A stretch of 64,000 bases of DNA, from NCBI GenBank assembly GCA_035626815.1, contig DASPMY010000008.1, positions 62,001 to 126,000 on the forward strand. The letters are read 5' to 3'. The stretch comes from Croceibacterium_A sp035626815 (lineage in GTDB: Bacteria > Pseudomonadota > Alphaproteobacteria > Sphingomonadales > Sphingomonadaceae). Of this stretch, positions 1 to 8,600 are shown in pieces. Within the stretch, counting starts at the first letter, position 1, and every line of letters begins with the position of its first letter. Made by a program: the position numbers and the translations under genes. The notes beneath the pieces were generated by a model. The model saw nothing but the letters and a program-made list of their open reading frames with translations. It searched no databases and was not told where the DNA came from.

Positions 1-86
1 AGGCGCTGGCCGAGCAACTGATCGACAATGGCTGCACGACGCAGCTCGAGCTGCTGTCCACGGCAATGGCGATCGACGAGGGATAG
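1..86 (+). CDS. 3' end of an unidentified gene (partial)
   Basis: An open frame enters from the left edge, reading from position 3, and ends at a TAG at 84-86. The 27 visible residues (ALAEQLIDNG... ending MAIDEG) contain no recognisable motif. Codon use looks coding (GC-rich third positions) and the frame sits just upstream of the secretion operon on the same strand, so it is probably the tail of a preceding gene. I cannot name it. Confidence 0.45.
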   Translation, partial: ALAEQLIDNGCTTQLELLSTAMAIDEG

Positions 87-130
87 CTGCCGCCGCGTCG
101 GGCGGTCGTGTGGGGGGCGATGGGGGGTCC

Positions 131-1927
131 ATGACGTCTAGCGCGAGCCAGCCCCATCGACGGATGCCGGCGCTTCTCGCTCACCCGGCGATCGCCGCCG
201 CCTTAGCCGTCGCCGCTCCGGCCCCGGCTCTTGCGCAAGGGCAGCCGCAGCCGCCGAGCCGCGAGGATCTCGCCGTCGGTCGCCCGGACACCGCCCGCGA
301 CAGCCGACTGACCGTCGAAGGCGACATCGAGCGCGGGCCTTGCCCGCTGGCCGACCCGTCGTTCGCCGGAACGCGCGTCACCTTCTCGTCCGTCGAGTTC
401 ACCGGCTTGCCGGGAGTGGATGCCGGCGCGCTTGCTCCCGCGTGGCGCGGCCTCGCCGGGCATGAGCAGCCGGTCTCGGTGCTGTGCGACGTGCGCGATC
501 GCGCGGCCGCGATCCTGCGCGACCTCGGGTTCCTCGCCGCGGTGCAAATCCCGCCGCAGCGGATCGAGGCCGGCGGCGTGGCGCGGATGGACGTGCTCGC
601 CGCGCGGCTGGTCGAAGTGCAGGTCCGCGGCGACGCCGGGCGCTCCGAGCGGCTGATTGCGGCGCATCTCGAGGGGCTGACCGGGCGCCCGTGGTTCAGC
701 ACGCGCGAGGCCGAGCGGCACTTGCTGCTGCTCGAGGACTTGCCCGGCTACGACGTGCGGCTGGTGCTGCGCTCGGCCGGGGGCGAGCCGGGCGAGGTGG
801 TCGGCGACGTGGTGGTCAGCTACCGCCCGTTCGAAGCCGTCGTCGGGGCGCAGAACTACGGTGCGCGGGCCACCGGCCGCGAGGGCGCCTTCGTCGCGCT
901 GACCGCGAACGGCCTGCTCGGCCTCGGCGACCGGACGACGGTCAGCTACTACAACACTATCGACTGGGACGAGCAGCGCATCCTCCGCGCCGCGCACGAC
1001 CTTTCGCTCGGCAGCGGCGGCCTGCGGCTCGGCGGCAGCGTGCTGCTCGGCCACAGCGAGCCGGACCTCGCCGGGGCGCCGTTCGAAACCGACACGTTCG
1101 CCGCCGAAGGTCATCTTTCGTACCCGTTCGTGCGCCGGCAGTCGCAGTCGCTGTCGGCCACCGCCGGGCTCGAGGTGGTCGACCAGGACCTGTCGTTCGG
1201 GGCCACGCGGCTGAGCGAGGACCGGCTGCGCGTGGTCTATGCCCGGCTCGAGCACGCGATGGTCGATCCGGCCAGCGTGCGCGGGCTCGGCGGGTTCACC
1301 GCGCGCGAGCCGCGCTGGCGCAGCGGCGTGTCGCTCGAGCTGCGGCAGGGACTGTCCGGGCTCGGCGCGAGCGACGCATGCGAGCCGCTCGCGGTGTGCC
1401 TCGCGCCGAACACCCCGATCAGCAATTTCGCGGCCGATCCAAGCTCCTTCGTCGCCCGGCTCGAAGGCGCGTTCGAATGGCGGCCGGCGCCGCGGGTCAC
1501 GCTCGCGCTGGCGCCGCTGGCGCAATGGTCCGACGGGCCGCTGCTGTCGTACGAGCAAGCGAGCCTCGGCAATTACACGGTCGGCCGCGGCTTCGATCCG
1601 GGCGTGGCGCTCGGCGACCGGGCGCTCGGCGCCTCGCTCGAGCTGCGCTACGGGAGCCTGTTCCCGCGCCGGCGCGATGCTTTCGCGTTCGAGCCGTTCG
1701 TGTTCGCCGATTTCGCCAAGGCCTGGACCCACGACGCGGCGGGCGCGCCCGATCCGCGGCGGGTGATCAGCGCCGGCGGCGGCCTGCGCGCACGCTGGGG
1801 CGACCGGCTCGATGCGGGCGTAGTGCTCGCGGTCCCGCTCGAGCGCGCCGGCTTCCAGGCGAAGCAGCCCGACGCGCGGCTGCTGTTCACCGTGACCGCC
1901 CGCCTGCTGCCGTGGGGAGACGAATGA
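131..1927 (+). CDS. Two-partner secretion outer-membrane transporter (ShlB/FhaC/HecB family, TpsB)
   Basis: This is an Omp85-superfamily pore that moves its partner exoprotein, encoded by the next gene, across the outer membrane. A signal peptide (AIAAALAVAAPAPALAQ) is followed by POTRA-like sequence at about residues 85-240 (VTFSSVEFTG, then ARMDVLAARLVEVQVRG) and a beta-barrel at about 250-598. The barrel has the loop-6 element VGRGFDPG, corresponding to the VRGY motif, near residue 485. The length of 598 aa is normal for TpsB. I prefer the ATG at 131 to the in-frame GTG at 110, because 131 is preceded by a purine-rich run and gives a cleaner signal peptide. The stop overlaps the start of the TpsA gene, so the pair is translationally coupled. 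Family assignment is firm. Confidence 0.9.
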   Translation: MTSSASQPHRRMPALLAHPAIAAALAVAAPAPALAQGQPQPPSREDLAVGRPDTARDSRLTVEGDIERGPCPLADPSFAGTRVTFSSVEFTGLPGVDAGALAPAWRGLAGHEQPVSVLCDVRDRAAAILRDLGFLAAVQIPPQRIEAGGVARMDVLAARLVEVQVRGDAGRSERLIAAHLEGLTGRPWFSTREAERHLLLLEDLPGYDVRLVLRSAGGEPGEVVGDVVVSYRPFEAVVGAQNYGARATGREGAFVALTANGLLGLGDRTTVSYYNTIDWDEQRILRAAHDLSLGSGGLRLGGSVLLGHSEPDLAGAPFETDTFAAEGHLSYPFVRRQSQSLSATAGLEVVDQDLSFGATRLSEDRLRVVYARLEHAMVDPASVRGLGGFTAREPRWRSGVSLELRQGLSGLGASDACEPLAVCLAPNTPISNFAADPSSFVARLEGAFEWRPAPRVTLALAPLAQWSDGPLLSYEQASLGNYTVGRGFDPGVALGDRALGASLELRYGSLFPRRRDAFAFEPFVFADFAKAWTHDAAGAPDPRRVISAGGGLRARWGDRLDAGVVLAVPLERAGFQAKQPDARLLFTVTARLLPWGDE

Positions 1928-4900
1928 TGCGCCCAGCCCGCTTGCTCGCCGGATGCGCGCTCGGCGCGGTGGTGGCCGCATTCTCGTCGGGCGCCGCGGC
2001 GCAGTCTTTCAACGGTACGCCCACGACCGTTGCCGGCAATGCCGCGGTCTTCACCAGCCCAGGCGCTCCCGGAGTGCCGCCGAGCACCAGCGTCCTCGTG
2101 CTGGATTCGGAAACCGTGATCAACTGGGCGACCGTCGATTCATTGGGTTCGGGGGCGATCGATTTTCAGCCGGCCGGCACCGTCGCCCTGTTCAGCGCCG
2201 ACCCGGCGCTCACCGACTACACGGTGCTGAACCGCATCCTGCCGATCACCCCCGGCAATGCGCCGACGGCCGCGACCGTGGCCTTCAACGGCACCGTCCA
2301 GAGCTTGCTCGGGAACAATCCCGGCGGACAAATCTGGTTCTTCAGCCCGACCGGCATCATCCTCGGGCCGACGGCGGTGTTCAACGTCGGCAGCCTGATC
2401 CTGACGACCGACGACATCCAGTTCACTCCGGGCGTCTCGCCGCCGGCATTCGGGGGCATTTACGGGCCGGGCGGGCTGGTCCAATTCGTCGGGCCCGCCG
2501 GCTCGGCCGGATCGGTGCAGATCCAACCGGGCGCGCAAATCAACGCGACCGGGATCGATGCTTACGTCGCGCTGGTCGCTCCCCGGGTGGTCCAAGGCGG
2601 CGCCGTGCAAGCCGATGGCAACATCGCCTACATCGCCGCCGAGCAGCTCGACATGACCATCAACGGCGGTCTGTTCGACTTCGCGGTCACCGTCGGCACG
2701 ACGCACGGCACCGGCATCGAGCATACCGGCACGACCACCGGCCCGGCCTCGACCAGCGCCGCCGACCAGCAGCGCATCTCGATGGTCGCGGTGCCCAAGG
2801 CGACCGCGCTGACGATGCTGCTGTCAGGCGCGATCGGCTATTCCCCGGCGGCGGTCGCGGCCAACGAGGGCAGCGCGGTGGTGCTCGCCGCGGGCTTCGC
2901 CGACGACGAGCCAACCGCGCTGCCGGCGGCCCGGCTCGGCAGCATCGAGCTGGGCAACGCGACCTTCAGCAACGCGCTGACAGCTTATGCGACCGACGAC
3001 CTGACGATCGCCCCGGCGGGCGGAACCACCGCCTTCCAGGCCGGCGCCGATCTGTTCGCGCTCGATGCGATCGCGCTGACCGCCGGTGCCGGCGAGCAGG
3101 TGACGGCGGCGGGCGACTTGCTGCTCCATGCTGGCGAGCCCGGCGCCGGCGGGACGATCGCCATCCAGGCCCTTGGCAAAGGAGGCGTGAGCATAAGCGG
3201 CGCGCTGCTGGCCGACGCATCGAGCGGAGCCGCGCAGTACGTCGCCTTGCCCACATTCCTCGACGCGGCGGGCGGCGACATCGCCATCCTCGCCGACGAC
3301 GGCACGATAAGCGCCGCGTCGATCCTCGCCGATGCCGGCGCCACCGGCGCGTTCGGCGATTCCCGCGGCGGAATTGGCACCGGCGGCACCGCCGACCTGT
3401 CGATCCTCAACGGCGGCGGAATTGCGACGGGGACGCTCACGCTCGCCGCCAACGCGGTGGGCGGGCCGTCGACTCGCAACGGCGGCGACGGCACGGGCGG
3501 CACGGCCGGCCTGACGCTCGGCGCCGGAACCCTCACCGTCGGCTCGGTGTTCGTCGAATCGAACGGTGTCGGCGGCGGCGCTTCCGCCTCGGCGGTTGCC
3601 GCTCCATACCAGTCGGGCCACGGCGTCGGCGGCAGCAGCACGTTCACCCAGAACGGCGGTACCGCCACCGTTACCAACCTCAGCCTCGAGAGCACCGCAT
3701 TCGGCGGTGGCGGCGGCGCTGCCGCGGCTGGCACCGAGCTAGCGGCCCTGGCGGGCAACGGCACCGGCGGCACCGCGCGGCTCGCGCTCAATGGCGGCGC
3801 GCTGGTCACCACCACGACCACGATCTCCGCGCTCGGCGACGGCGGCGACGGCATGGACCATGACGGCGCCGGTGTAGCGACCGACGGCGGCGTGGGCACC
3901 GGCGGCACGGCGGCGTTGCAGTCCGCGGCCAGCTGGACCGGCTCGTTCGCCGCGTCGACCCTGGCCGTACAGGCCAACGGCGAAGGCGGCGACGCGGGAT
4001 CGGCGGCGACCGGGACGGGCGGCACCGGTGGCAACGGCATCGGGGCCAACGCCTCGGTCGATCTCGCCGACGGCGCATTCACGCTCGGCGCGGTGACCGT
4101 CGGAGCGTCAGGCGGCGGCGGCCCCGGCGCCAACGGCGGCGAAGGCGCCGGCGGCCAGGCGCGCTTCGCGGTGGTCGACACCGCCGGCCCGACCGGAGCG
4201 CGCAGCATCGCCAGCCTGACCGCCGGCGCCAACGGCCAAGGCGACGGCACCGCGGCAAGCGACGCCGGCGCCGTCGCGCTCACCGCGCGCGTGCTCGACG
4301 CCGCTTCGGCGCTGAGCTTTGCCGGCGACCTCGCGCTGAGCAGCGTCGGGTCGCGCGCTGCGGCCGGGCCGGGAATCACCGTCTCGATCGGCGGCGCGCC
4401 GCTGACCATCGGCGGAGCGATCGACCTGACCACCGCGCGCGAGGTGCTGGTCGATGCCGACCAGCCGTTGCGCACGCTCGGCCATATCGCCGTCGCCTCG
4501 CGCGGGTTCACCTCGACCGGGCTGGTCGATGCCGATGGGACGCTGTCAGTCGCCGGCACCGACGGGATTTTCGCCGAGCGGCTCGAATCGGGCGGGACGA
4601 CGTTGCTCCAGGCCGTCAACGGCCCGCTCGTCGTGTCGGCCGACCTCGCCTCGGTGGGCGACGTGACCGCGCTCGGCCGGTCGGTCGATCTGACCGCGCT
4701 CGGCGCATTGTCCCTGGCGAGCGCGCAAGCGACGGCGGGGAACCTGCGGGTCGTCGCGGCGGGCGACCTGACCGCCGCGTTCACGCAAGCGACCGGGGCG
4801 GCAACGCTCGACAGTGGCGCGGCTTTCGTCGCCACGGGCCCCCTCACGTCGGGTGGCGCGATGTCGCTGCTGGGCAACACCGGCCTCAGCGCCGGAACCG

Positions 4901-7275
4901 TCGCTTCCGGTGGAGCGACATCGCTGCGGAGCCCGAACGGGGCCGTGTTCGTCGGCGACCTGAGCTCGCTCGGCGAAGTCACCGCGCTCGGCCGCTCGGT
5001 CGAAATTCAATCGCCCGGCAGCCTCAGCTTTGCCGACCTCGGCGCCACCGCCGGCGACGCTCTCGTGCGGGCGCAGGGCGACCTCGCCGTCGCCGCGGCC
5101 AATGCCACCGGATCGCTGCAACTGAGCACGGCGACCGGCGACGTGACCGCCGGCGACCTCGCGGCCGGCACCTGGGCCTACATCGAGGCCGCGGGCAGCG
5201 CCTCGCTCGGCAACCTGACCGCCGGGGCGGATGCCGCGGCGAGCGCCTTCGGCGGCGATCTTGCGGTCGGCAACGTCACCGCGGGCGACGAGATATGGCT
5301 GAGCGTGTTCGGCGCCGACCCCGCGCGCGTGCTGACAGCCGGCGACCTCGTCTCGACGGGTCTCGGCGACGATGCGGGGGCGAGCTCGGGCGTGCTGTTC
5401 GGCTCATATCCCAACAGCGCCGGCCCGACTGGCAACGTCACCCGCGTGCGCAGCGCGGGCTCGCTCGTGCTCGGCGATGTGCGGACGCCCGGCCGCGCGA
5501 TCCTCGTCGCCGACGCGGGCACCACCGCCGCCGGGTCGATCGACGCCGACGAAGCCGCGATCGTGCTCGGGCGCGGCGACATCGCGCTGGCCGGCGCCAC
5601 GAGCGGCGGACGGTTCTATGTCGCGGACAGCGCGATGTTCCTTCCCAACCTGCCCGACGACTACGATCCGGCCTCGCTCGACGGGCTCGATCCGGTGAGC
5701 ACCAGCGGCGGCCTGACGGTGGCGGGGGCTGTTGCCGCGGGGACTGTCACCGTCGCCGTCGGCGGCGATGCGGCGCTTGCCGGGGTGACCTCCGCTGGAG
5801 CGACCGCGTTGCAGTCGGGCGGCGCGCTCACCGTCGACGATCTGCTTTCCACGGACCAAGTCATCGCGCGCGGCGGCTCGGTCGATATCGCTTCCTCGGG
5901 CGCGCTGTCCTTCGCCGACCTCGATGCGACGTCTGGCAGCCTCGCGGTGCAGACGGCGGGCAACCTGACGCTCGCCACGACCGACGGTGCCGGCGCGGTC
6001 GCGCTCGGAAGCACCGGCGCCGGCATCCTGGCGACAGGCACCGTGACCGGCGGCGCCGTCCAGCTCACCGCCGCGGACGGCATCCAGGCCGACACCGGCC
6101 TCGTCTCGGCGGGCGCGCTCGGCATCGACGCGGGGGGCACGTTCACGCTCGCGGGAGTGGCGCGCGGCTCGGCGGTCGGCGTCCGCGCGGCCGACGTCGT
6201 GCTCGGCGGCGCGGCCACGGTGGGCGCGCGCGGGCTCACCCAGACCGTGACGATGACCAATGCCGACGCCACCCGGACCATGTTCCTCGGCGGTGCGGCC
6301 AACCCGGCCGGCTACAGCCTCGACGGCGCCGAAGCCGGGCGGGTGTTCGCCGAGGCGTCGATCACGCTGGCTAGCCCCGGCAACGTGACGATGGGCGACC
6401 TCGCGCTGGGCTTCGGCACCGGGGCCAACATCGGCACCGGCGGGCAGCTCAAGATCACTTCGCCGGCGACGGTGTCGATCGTCGGCGAGGTCGCGCTGAC
6501 CACGACCGGCGCCGGCGACAGCCTGCTGATCGATCCGCAGCTCGTCCGCCTCGACACCGATACCGGCTCGGTCGCGCTGCTCGATGCCGGCGGCGCGCCG
6601 CTCGGGCGCCTCGGCGTGACCGGCGACACGATCGCGATCGCTACGGGCGCCGTGCTCGACCAGCTCGGCGCGGCGCCCGGCATGGCCGCGATCAACGCGC
6701 TGCTCGACCAGCCGGGCGGCGGCGCCGAGCCGCTGGCGGCGGGCTCGCTCGAGCTCTCGGTCGGGGCCGGGCTGTTCATCCAGAACACCGGCGCCTCGCA
6801 GCCGTTGCGCGATCGCCGCGGGTTCACCGCCGGGGGCGTCAACATCGTCACCGCATCGCCGGCGACGCGCATCGTCGTCAACGGGCAGATCGTCACGCCC
6901 GGCGGGCCGCTGACCGGCCTCGACACGCAGACGCTGGTCCGCATCAACGGCATGCCGGCGGCGGCCGGCGGGCCGTTCGACCCGGCCTCGACCATCAACG
7001 GCTGCGTCATCGGCGGGCGCTGCGCGCCGCCGCCGGGCACGACGCCGCCGACCGACACCGATCTCGTCGGCCCGGTGCCGCCGGGCCAGGTGACCGGGTC
7101 GCCGCTCGCCGCGCCGCTGATCGAGCTGGCCGAGAGCGAGCCGCTGATCGACCCACCGCTGGTCGACGAGCCGATCACCGGGGTCGGCAACGACGACTTG
7201 TGGCAGCCGCGCTGCGAAGATGCTGAGATCGAGGAGGGAGACGAGACCTGCCGCGAGGCGGACGAGCGACCGTGA
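1924..7275 (+). CDS. Large exoprotein with filamentous-haemagglutinin N-terminal (TPS) domain (TpsA)
   Basis: This is the secreted partner of the upstream pore, 1783 aa from the tandem ATGATG at 1924. A signal peptide ending GAAAQ is followed by a TPS domain at about residues 30-180, with the diagnostic NPGGQIWFFSPTGIILG and FNVGSLILTT. The rest is Gly/Ala/Thr-rich beta-helix repeat sequence (recurring LTAGGA/ASAGGATSL-like turns) up to about residue 1640. A Pro-rich tail holds two close Cys pairs, NGCVIGGRC and PRC...ETC. The HMW1 adhesin of Haemophilus is known to use a C-terminal Cys pair to stay tethered to its pore, so this protein may also remain cell-attached; that is inference. The gene is coupled to TpsB in front and to a pentahaem cytochrome behind (GTGA overlap), unusual company for a TPS exoprotein. 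Its ligand is unknown. Confidence 0.88.
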   Translation: MMRPARLLAGCALGAVVAAFSSGAAAQSFNGTPTTVAGNAAVFTSPGAPGVPPSTSVLVLDSETVINWATVDSLGSGAIDFQPAGTVALFSADPALTDYTVLNRILPITPGNAPTAATVAFNGTVQSLLGNNPGGQIWFFSPTGIILGPTAVFNVGSLILTTDDIQFTPGVSPPAFGGIYGPGGLVQFVGPAGSAGSVQIQPGAQINATGIDAYVALVAPRVVQGGAVQADGNIAYIAAEQLDMTINGGLFDFAVTVGTTHGTGIEHTGTTTGPASTSAADQQRISMVAVPKATALTMLLSGAIGYSPAAVAANEGSAVVLAAGFADDEPTALPAARLGSIELGNATFSNALTAYATDDLTIAPAGGTTAFQAGADLFALDAIALTAGAGEQVTAAGDLLLHAGEPGAGGTIAIQALGKGGVSISGALLADASSGAAQYVALPTFLDAAGGDIAILADDGTISAASILADAGATGAFGDSRGGIGTGGTADLSILNGGGIATGTLTLAANAVGGPSTRNGGDGTGGTAGLTLGAGTLTVGSVFVESNGVGGGASASAVAAPYQSGHGVGGSSTFTQNGGTATVTNLSLESTAFGGGGGAAAAGTELAALAGNGTGGTARLALNGGALVTTTTTISALGDGGDGMDHDGAGVATDGGVGTGGTAALQSAASWTGSFAASTLAVQANGEGGDAGSAATGTGGTGGNGIGANASVDLADGAFTLGAVTVGASGGGGPGANGGEGAGGQARFAVVDTAGPTGARSIASLTAGANGQGDGTAASDAGAVALTARVLDAASALSFAGDLALSSVGSRAAAGPGITVSIGGAPLTIGGAIDLTTAREVLVDADQPLRTLGHIAVASRGFTSTGLVDADGTLSVAGTDGIFAERLESGGTTLLQAVNGPLVVSADLASVGDVTALGRSVDLTALGALSLASAQATAGNLRVVAAGDLTAAFTQATGAATLDSGAAFVATGPLTSGGAMSLLGNTGLSAGTVASGGATSLRSPNGAVFVGDLSSLGEVTALGRSVEIQSPGSLSFADLGATAGDALVRAQGDLAVAAANATGSLQLSTATGDVTAGDLAAGTWAYIEAAGSASLGNLTAGADAAASAFGGDLAVGNVTAGDEIWLSVFGADPARVLTAGDLVSTGLGDDAGASSGVLFGSYPNSAGPTGNVTRVRSAGSLVLGDVRTPGRAILVADAGTTAAGSIDADEAAIVLGRGDIALAGATSGGRFYVADSAMFLPNLPDDYDPASLDGLDPVSTSGGLTVAGAVAAGTVTVAVGGDAALAGVTSAGATALQSGGALTVDDLLSTDQVIARGGSVDIASSGALSFADLDATSGSLAVQTAGNLTLATTDGAGAVALGSTGAGILATGTVTGGAVQLTAADGIQADTGLVSAGALGIDAGGTFTLAGVARGSAVGVRAADVVLGGAATVGARGLTQTVTMTNADATRTMFLGGAANPAGYSLDGAEAGRVFAEASITLASPGNVTMGDLALGFGTGANIGTGGQLKITSPATVSIVGEVALTTTGAGDSLLIDPQLVRLDTDTGSVALLDAGGAPLGRLGVTGDTIAIATGAVLDQLGAAPGMAAINALLDQPGGGAEPLAAGSLELSVGAGLFIQNTGASQPLRDRRGFTAGGVNIVTASPATRIVVNGQIVTPGGPLTGLDTQTLVRINGMPAAAGGPFDPASTINGCVIGGRCAPPPGTTPPTDTDLVGPVPPGQVTGSPLAAPLIELAESEPLIDPPLVDEPITGVGNDDLWQPRCEDAEIEEGDETCREADERP

Positions 7276-8600
7276 CGGGGCGCTGGCGACCATGGCTGGC
7301 GGCCGGGTTGTGCCTTGCCGCCGCGATGGCCCCGGCCGCCGCGCAATACACCGGGGTCGCCTCGTGCGCCGGCTCGACCTGCCATGGCCGCGCCGAGGGC
7401 AACGGCGAGATCGTGCGGCAGGACGAGATCGCCGCCTGGCAGGAGCCGTCGTCGAGCACCGGCGCGCACAGCCGGGCGCTGGCGGTGCTCGGCGGCGTCC
7501 GGGCGCGGCAGATCGCGGCGACGCTCGGGATGGGCGACCCGGGCGGTGAGCCGGCGTGCCTCGGCTGCCACGCCACGATCGCTCCCGCCGCCGAGCGCGG
7601 ACCCCGTTTCCAGTCGTCGGACGGGGTCGGGTGCGAGAGCTGCCACGGCCCGGCGGGCGGGTGGATCGCGACGCACTACACCACCCTCGGCACCCATGCC
7701 GCCAACGTCGCCGCGGGCCTGACGCCGCTCGACAATCCCCAGGCCCGCGCCGGGGTGTGCCTCGACTGCCATTACGGCAGCGCGAACGGAAACCAGTTCG
7801 TCACCCACCGGATGATGGCCGCGGGTCACCCGCGCCTGGTGTTCGAGCTCGACTTGTTCAGCGCGCTCCAGCAGCACCACGACGAGGACGCGGACTACGC
7901 GCAGCGCAAGGGCCGGACGGACAGCGTCCGGTTGTGGGCGGTCGGCCAGGCCGAGGCGGTGCGGCGCTCGGCCGACCTGTTCGCCCGGCCCGGCTTCGGC
8001 AGCGAGGGGATCTTCCCCGAGTTCACCTTCTACGACTGCCACAGCTGCCATCGCCCGATCGCCGACGGGCCGCAGCGGCGGCTGACGTTCGAGACCAATC
8101 CGGGCCGCGCGATCCCGTTCGGCCAGCCGCCGTTCAATGACGAGAACCAGATCATGCTCTCGGCGGTCGCGCGCGTGCTCGCGCCCGGGCAGGTGCAGGC
8201 GTTCGAGGCCGCCAGCCGCGAGTTCCACCGGGCGATGGGGGAGGGCCGCGCCGAGGCGGCCGCGGCCTCGATCGGGCTACGCGGCGCGGCCGCGACGCTG
8301 TCCGATGCCCTCGCCGCGGGCGACGGCGGCGACGCGTTCGCGGTCGTCGCCGCCATCGCCGACCGCACGACCAGCTCGCGGTTCACCGACTACGCCGGCT
8401 CGGCGCAAGCGGTGATGGCGGTCGACACGCTGCTCAACGCGCTGGTCCGCGAGGGCCGGGTGACGGTCGGCGCGGCCGCCGGCATCCGCGCCCAGATCAA
8501 CCGCGCCTACGAGGCCGTGAGGAGCCCGGAGTCCTACAATCCCGTCCGCTTTCGCGCGGCGCTCGGCCAGGCCGCCGCGGCCATCGGAGCACTGCGCTGA
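7272..8600 (+). CDS. Secreted pentahaem c-type cytochrome (cytochrome c554-like)
   Basis: This is a periplasmic or surface electron carrier of 442 aa. It starts at GTG 7272, inside the TpsA stop (GTGA). This start is required to include the signal peptide MTGRWRPWLAAGLCLAAAMAPAAAQ. Haem attachment sites in order are CAGSTCH (a CX4CH variant, near residue 34), CLGCH (about 96), CESCH (about 120), CLDCH (about 163) and CHSCH (about 257). The last 170 residues have no haem motif and are Ala-rich and helical. The layout resembles the cytochrome c554/c' class of multihaem proteins. Position in the operon suggests that it relays electrons between the outer-membrane barrel and decahaem partners downstream. 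The donor and acceptor cannot be read from the sequence. Confidence 0.85.
   Translation: MTGRWRPWLAAGLCLAAAMAPAAAQYTGVASCAGSTCHGRAEGNGEIVRQDEIAAWQEPSSSTGAHSRALAVLGGVRARQIAATLGMGDPGGEPACLGCHATIAPAAERGPRFQSSDGVGCESCHGPAGGWIATHYTTLGTHAANVAAGLTPLDNPQARAGVCLDCHYGSANGNQFVTHRMMAAGHPRLVFELDLFSALQQHHDEDADYAQRKGRTDSVRLWAVGQAEAVRRSADLFARPGFGSEGIFPEFTFYDCHSCHRPIADGPQRRLTFETNPGRAIPFGQPPFNDENQIMLSAVARVLAPGQVQAFEAASREFHRAMGEGRAEAAAASIGLRGAAATLSDALAAGDGGDAFAVVAAIADRTTSSRFTDYAGSAQAVMAVDTLLNALVREGRVTVGAAAGIRAQINRAYEAVRSPESYNPVRFRAALGQAAAAIGALR

Noticed and set aside
484..1923. A 2263-aa open frame that would extend TpsA far upstream through the tpsB gene.
   Set aside because: The upstream part is an Arg/Ala-rich off-frame reading of tpsB. 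The true start at 1924 has a signal peptide and couples to the tpsB stop.
3340..4180. Periodic GGCGGC/GGCACCGGCGGC spacing in tpsA considered as a CRISPR-like or tandem DNA repeat.
   Set aside because: Units are irregular and stay in codon phase; they encode Gly-rich beta-helix turns. No CRISPR array was seen anywhere in the window.
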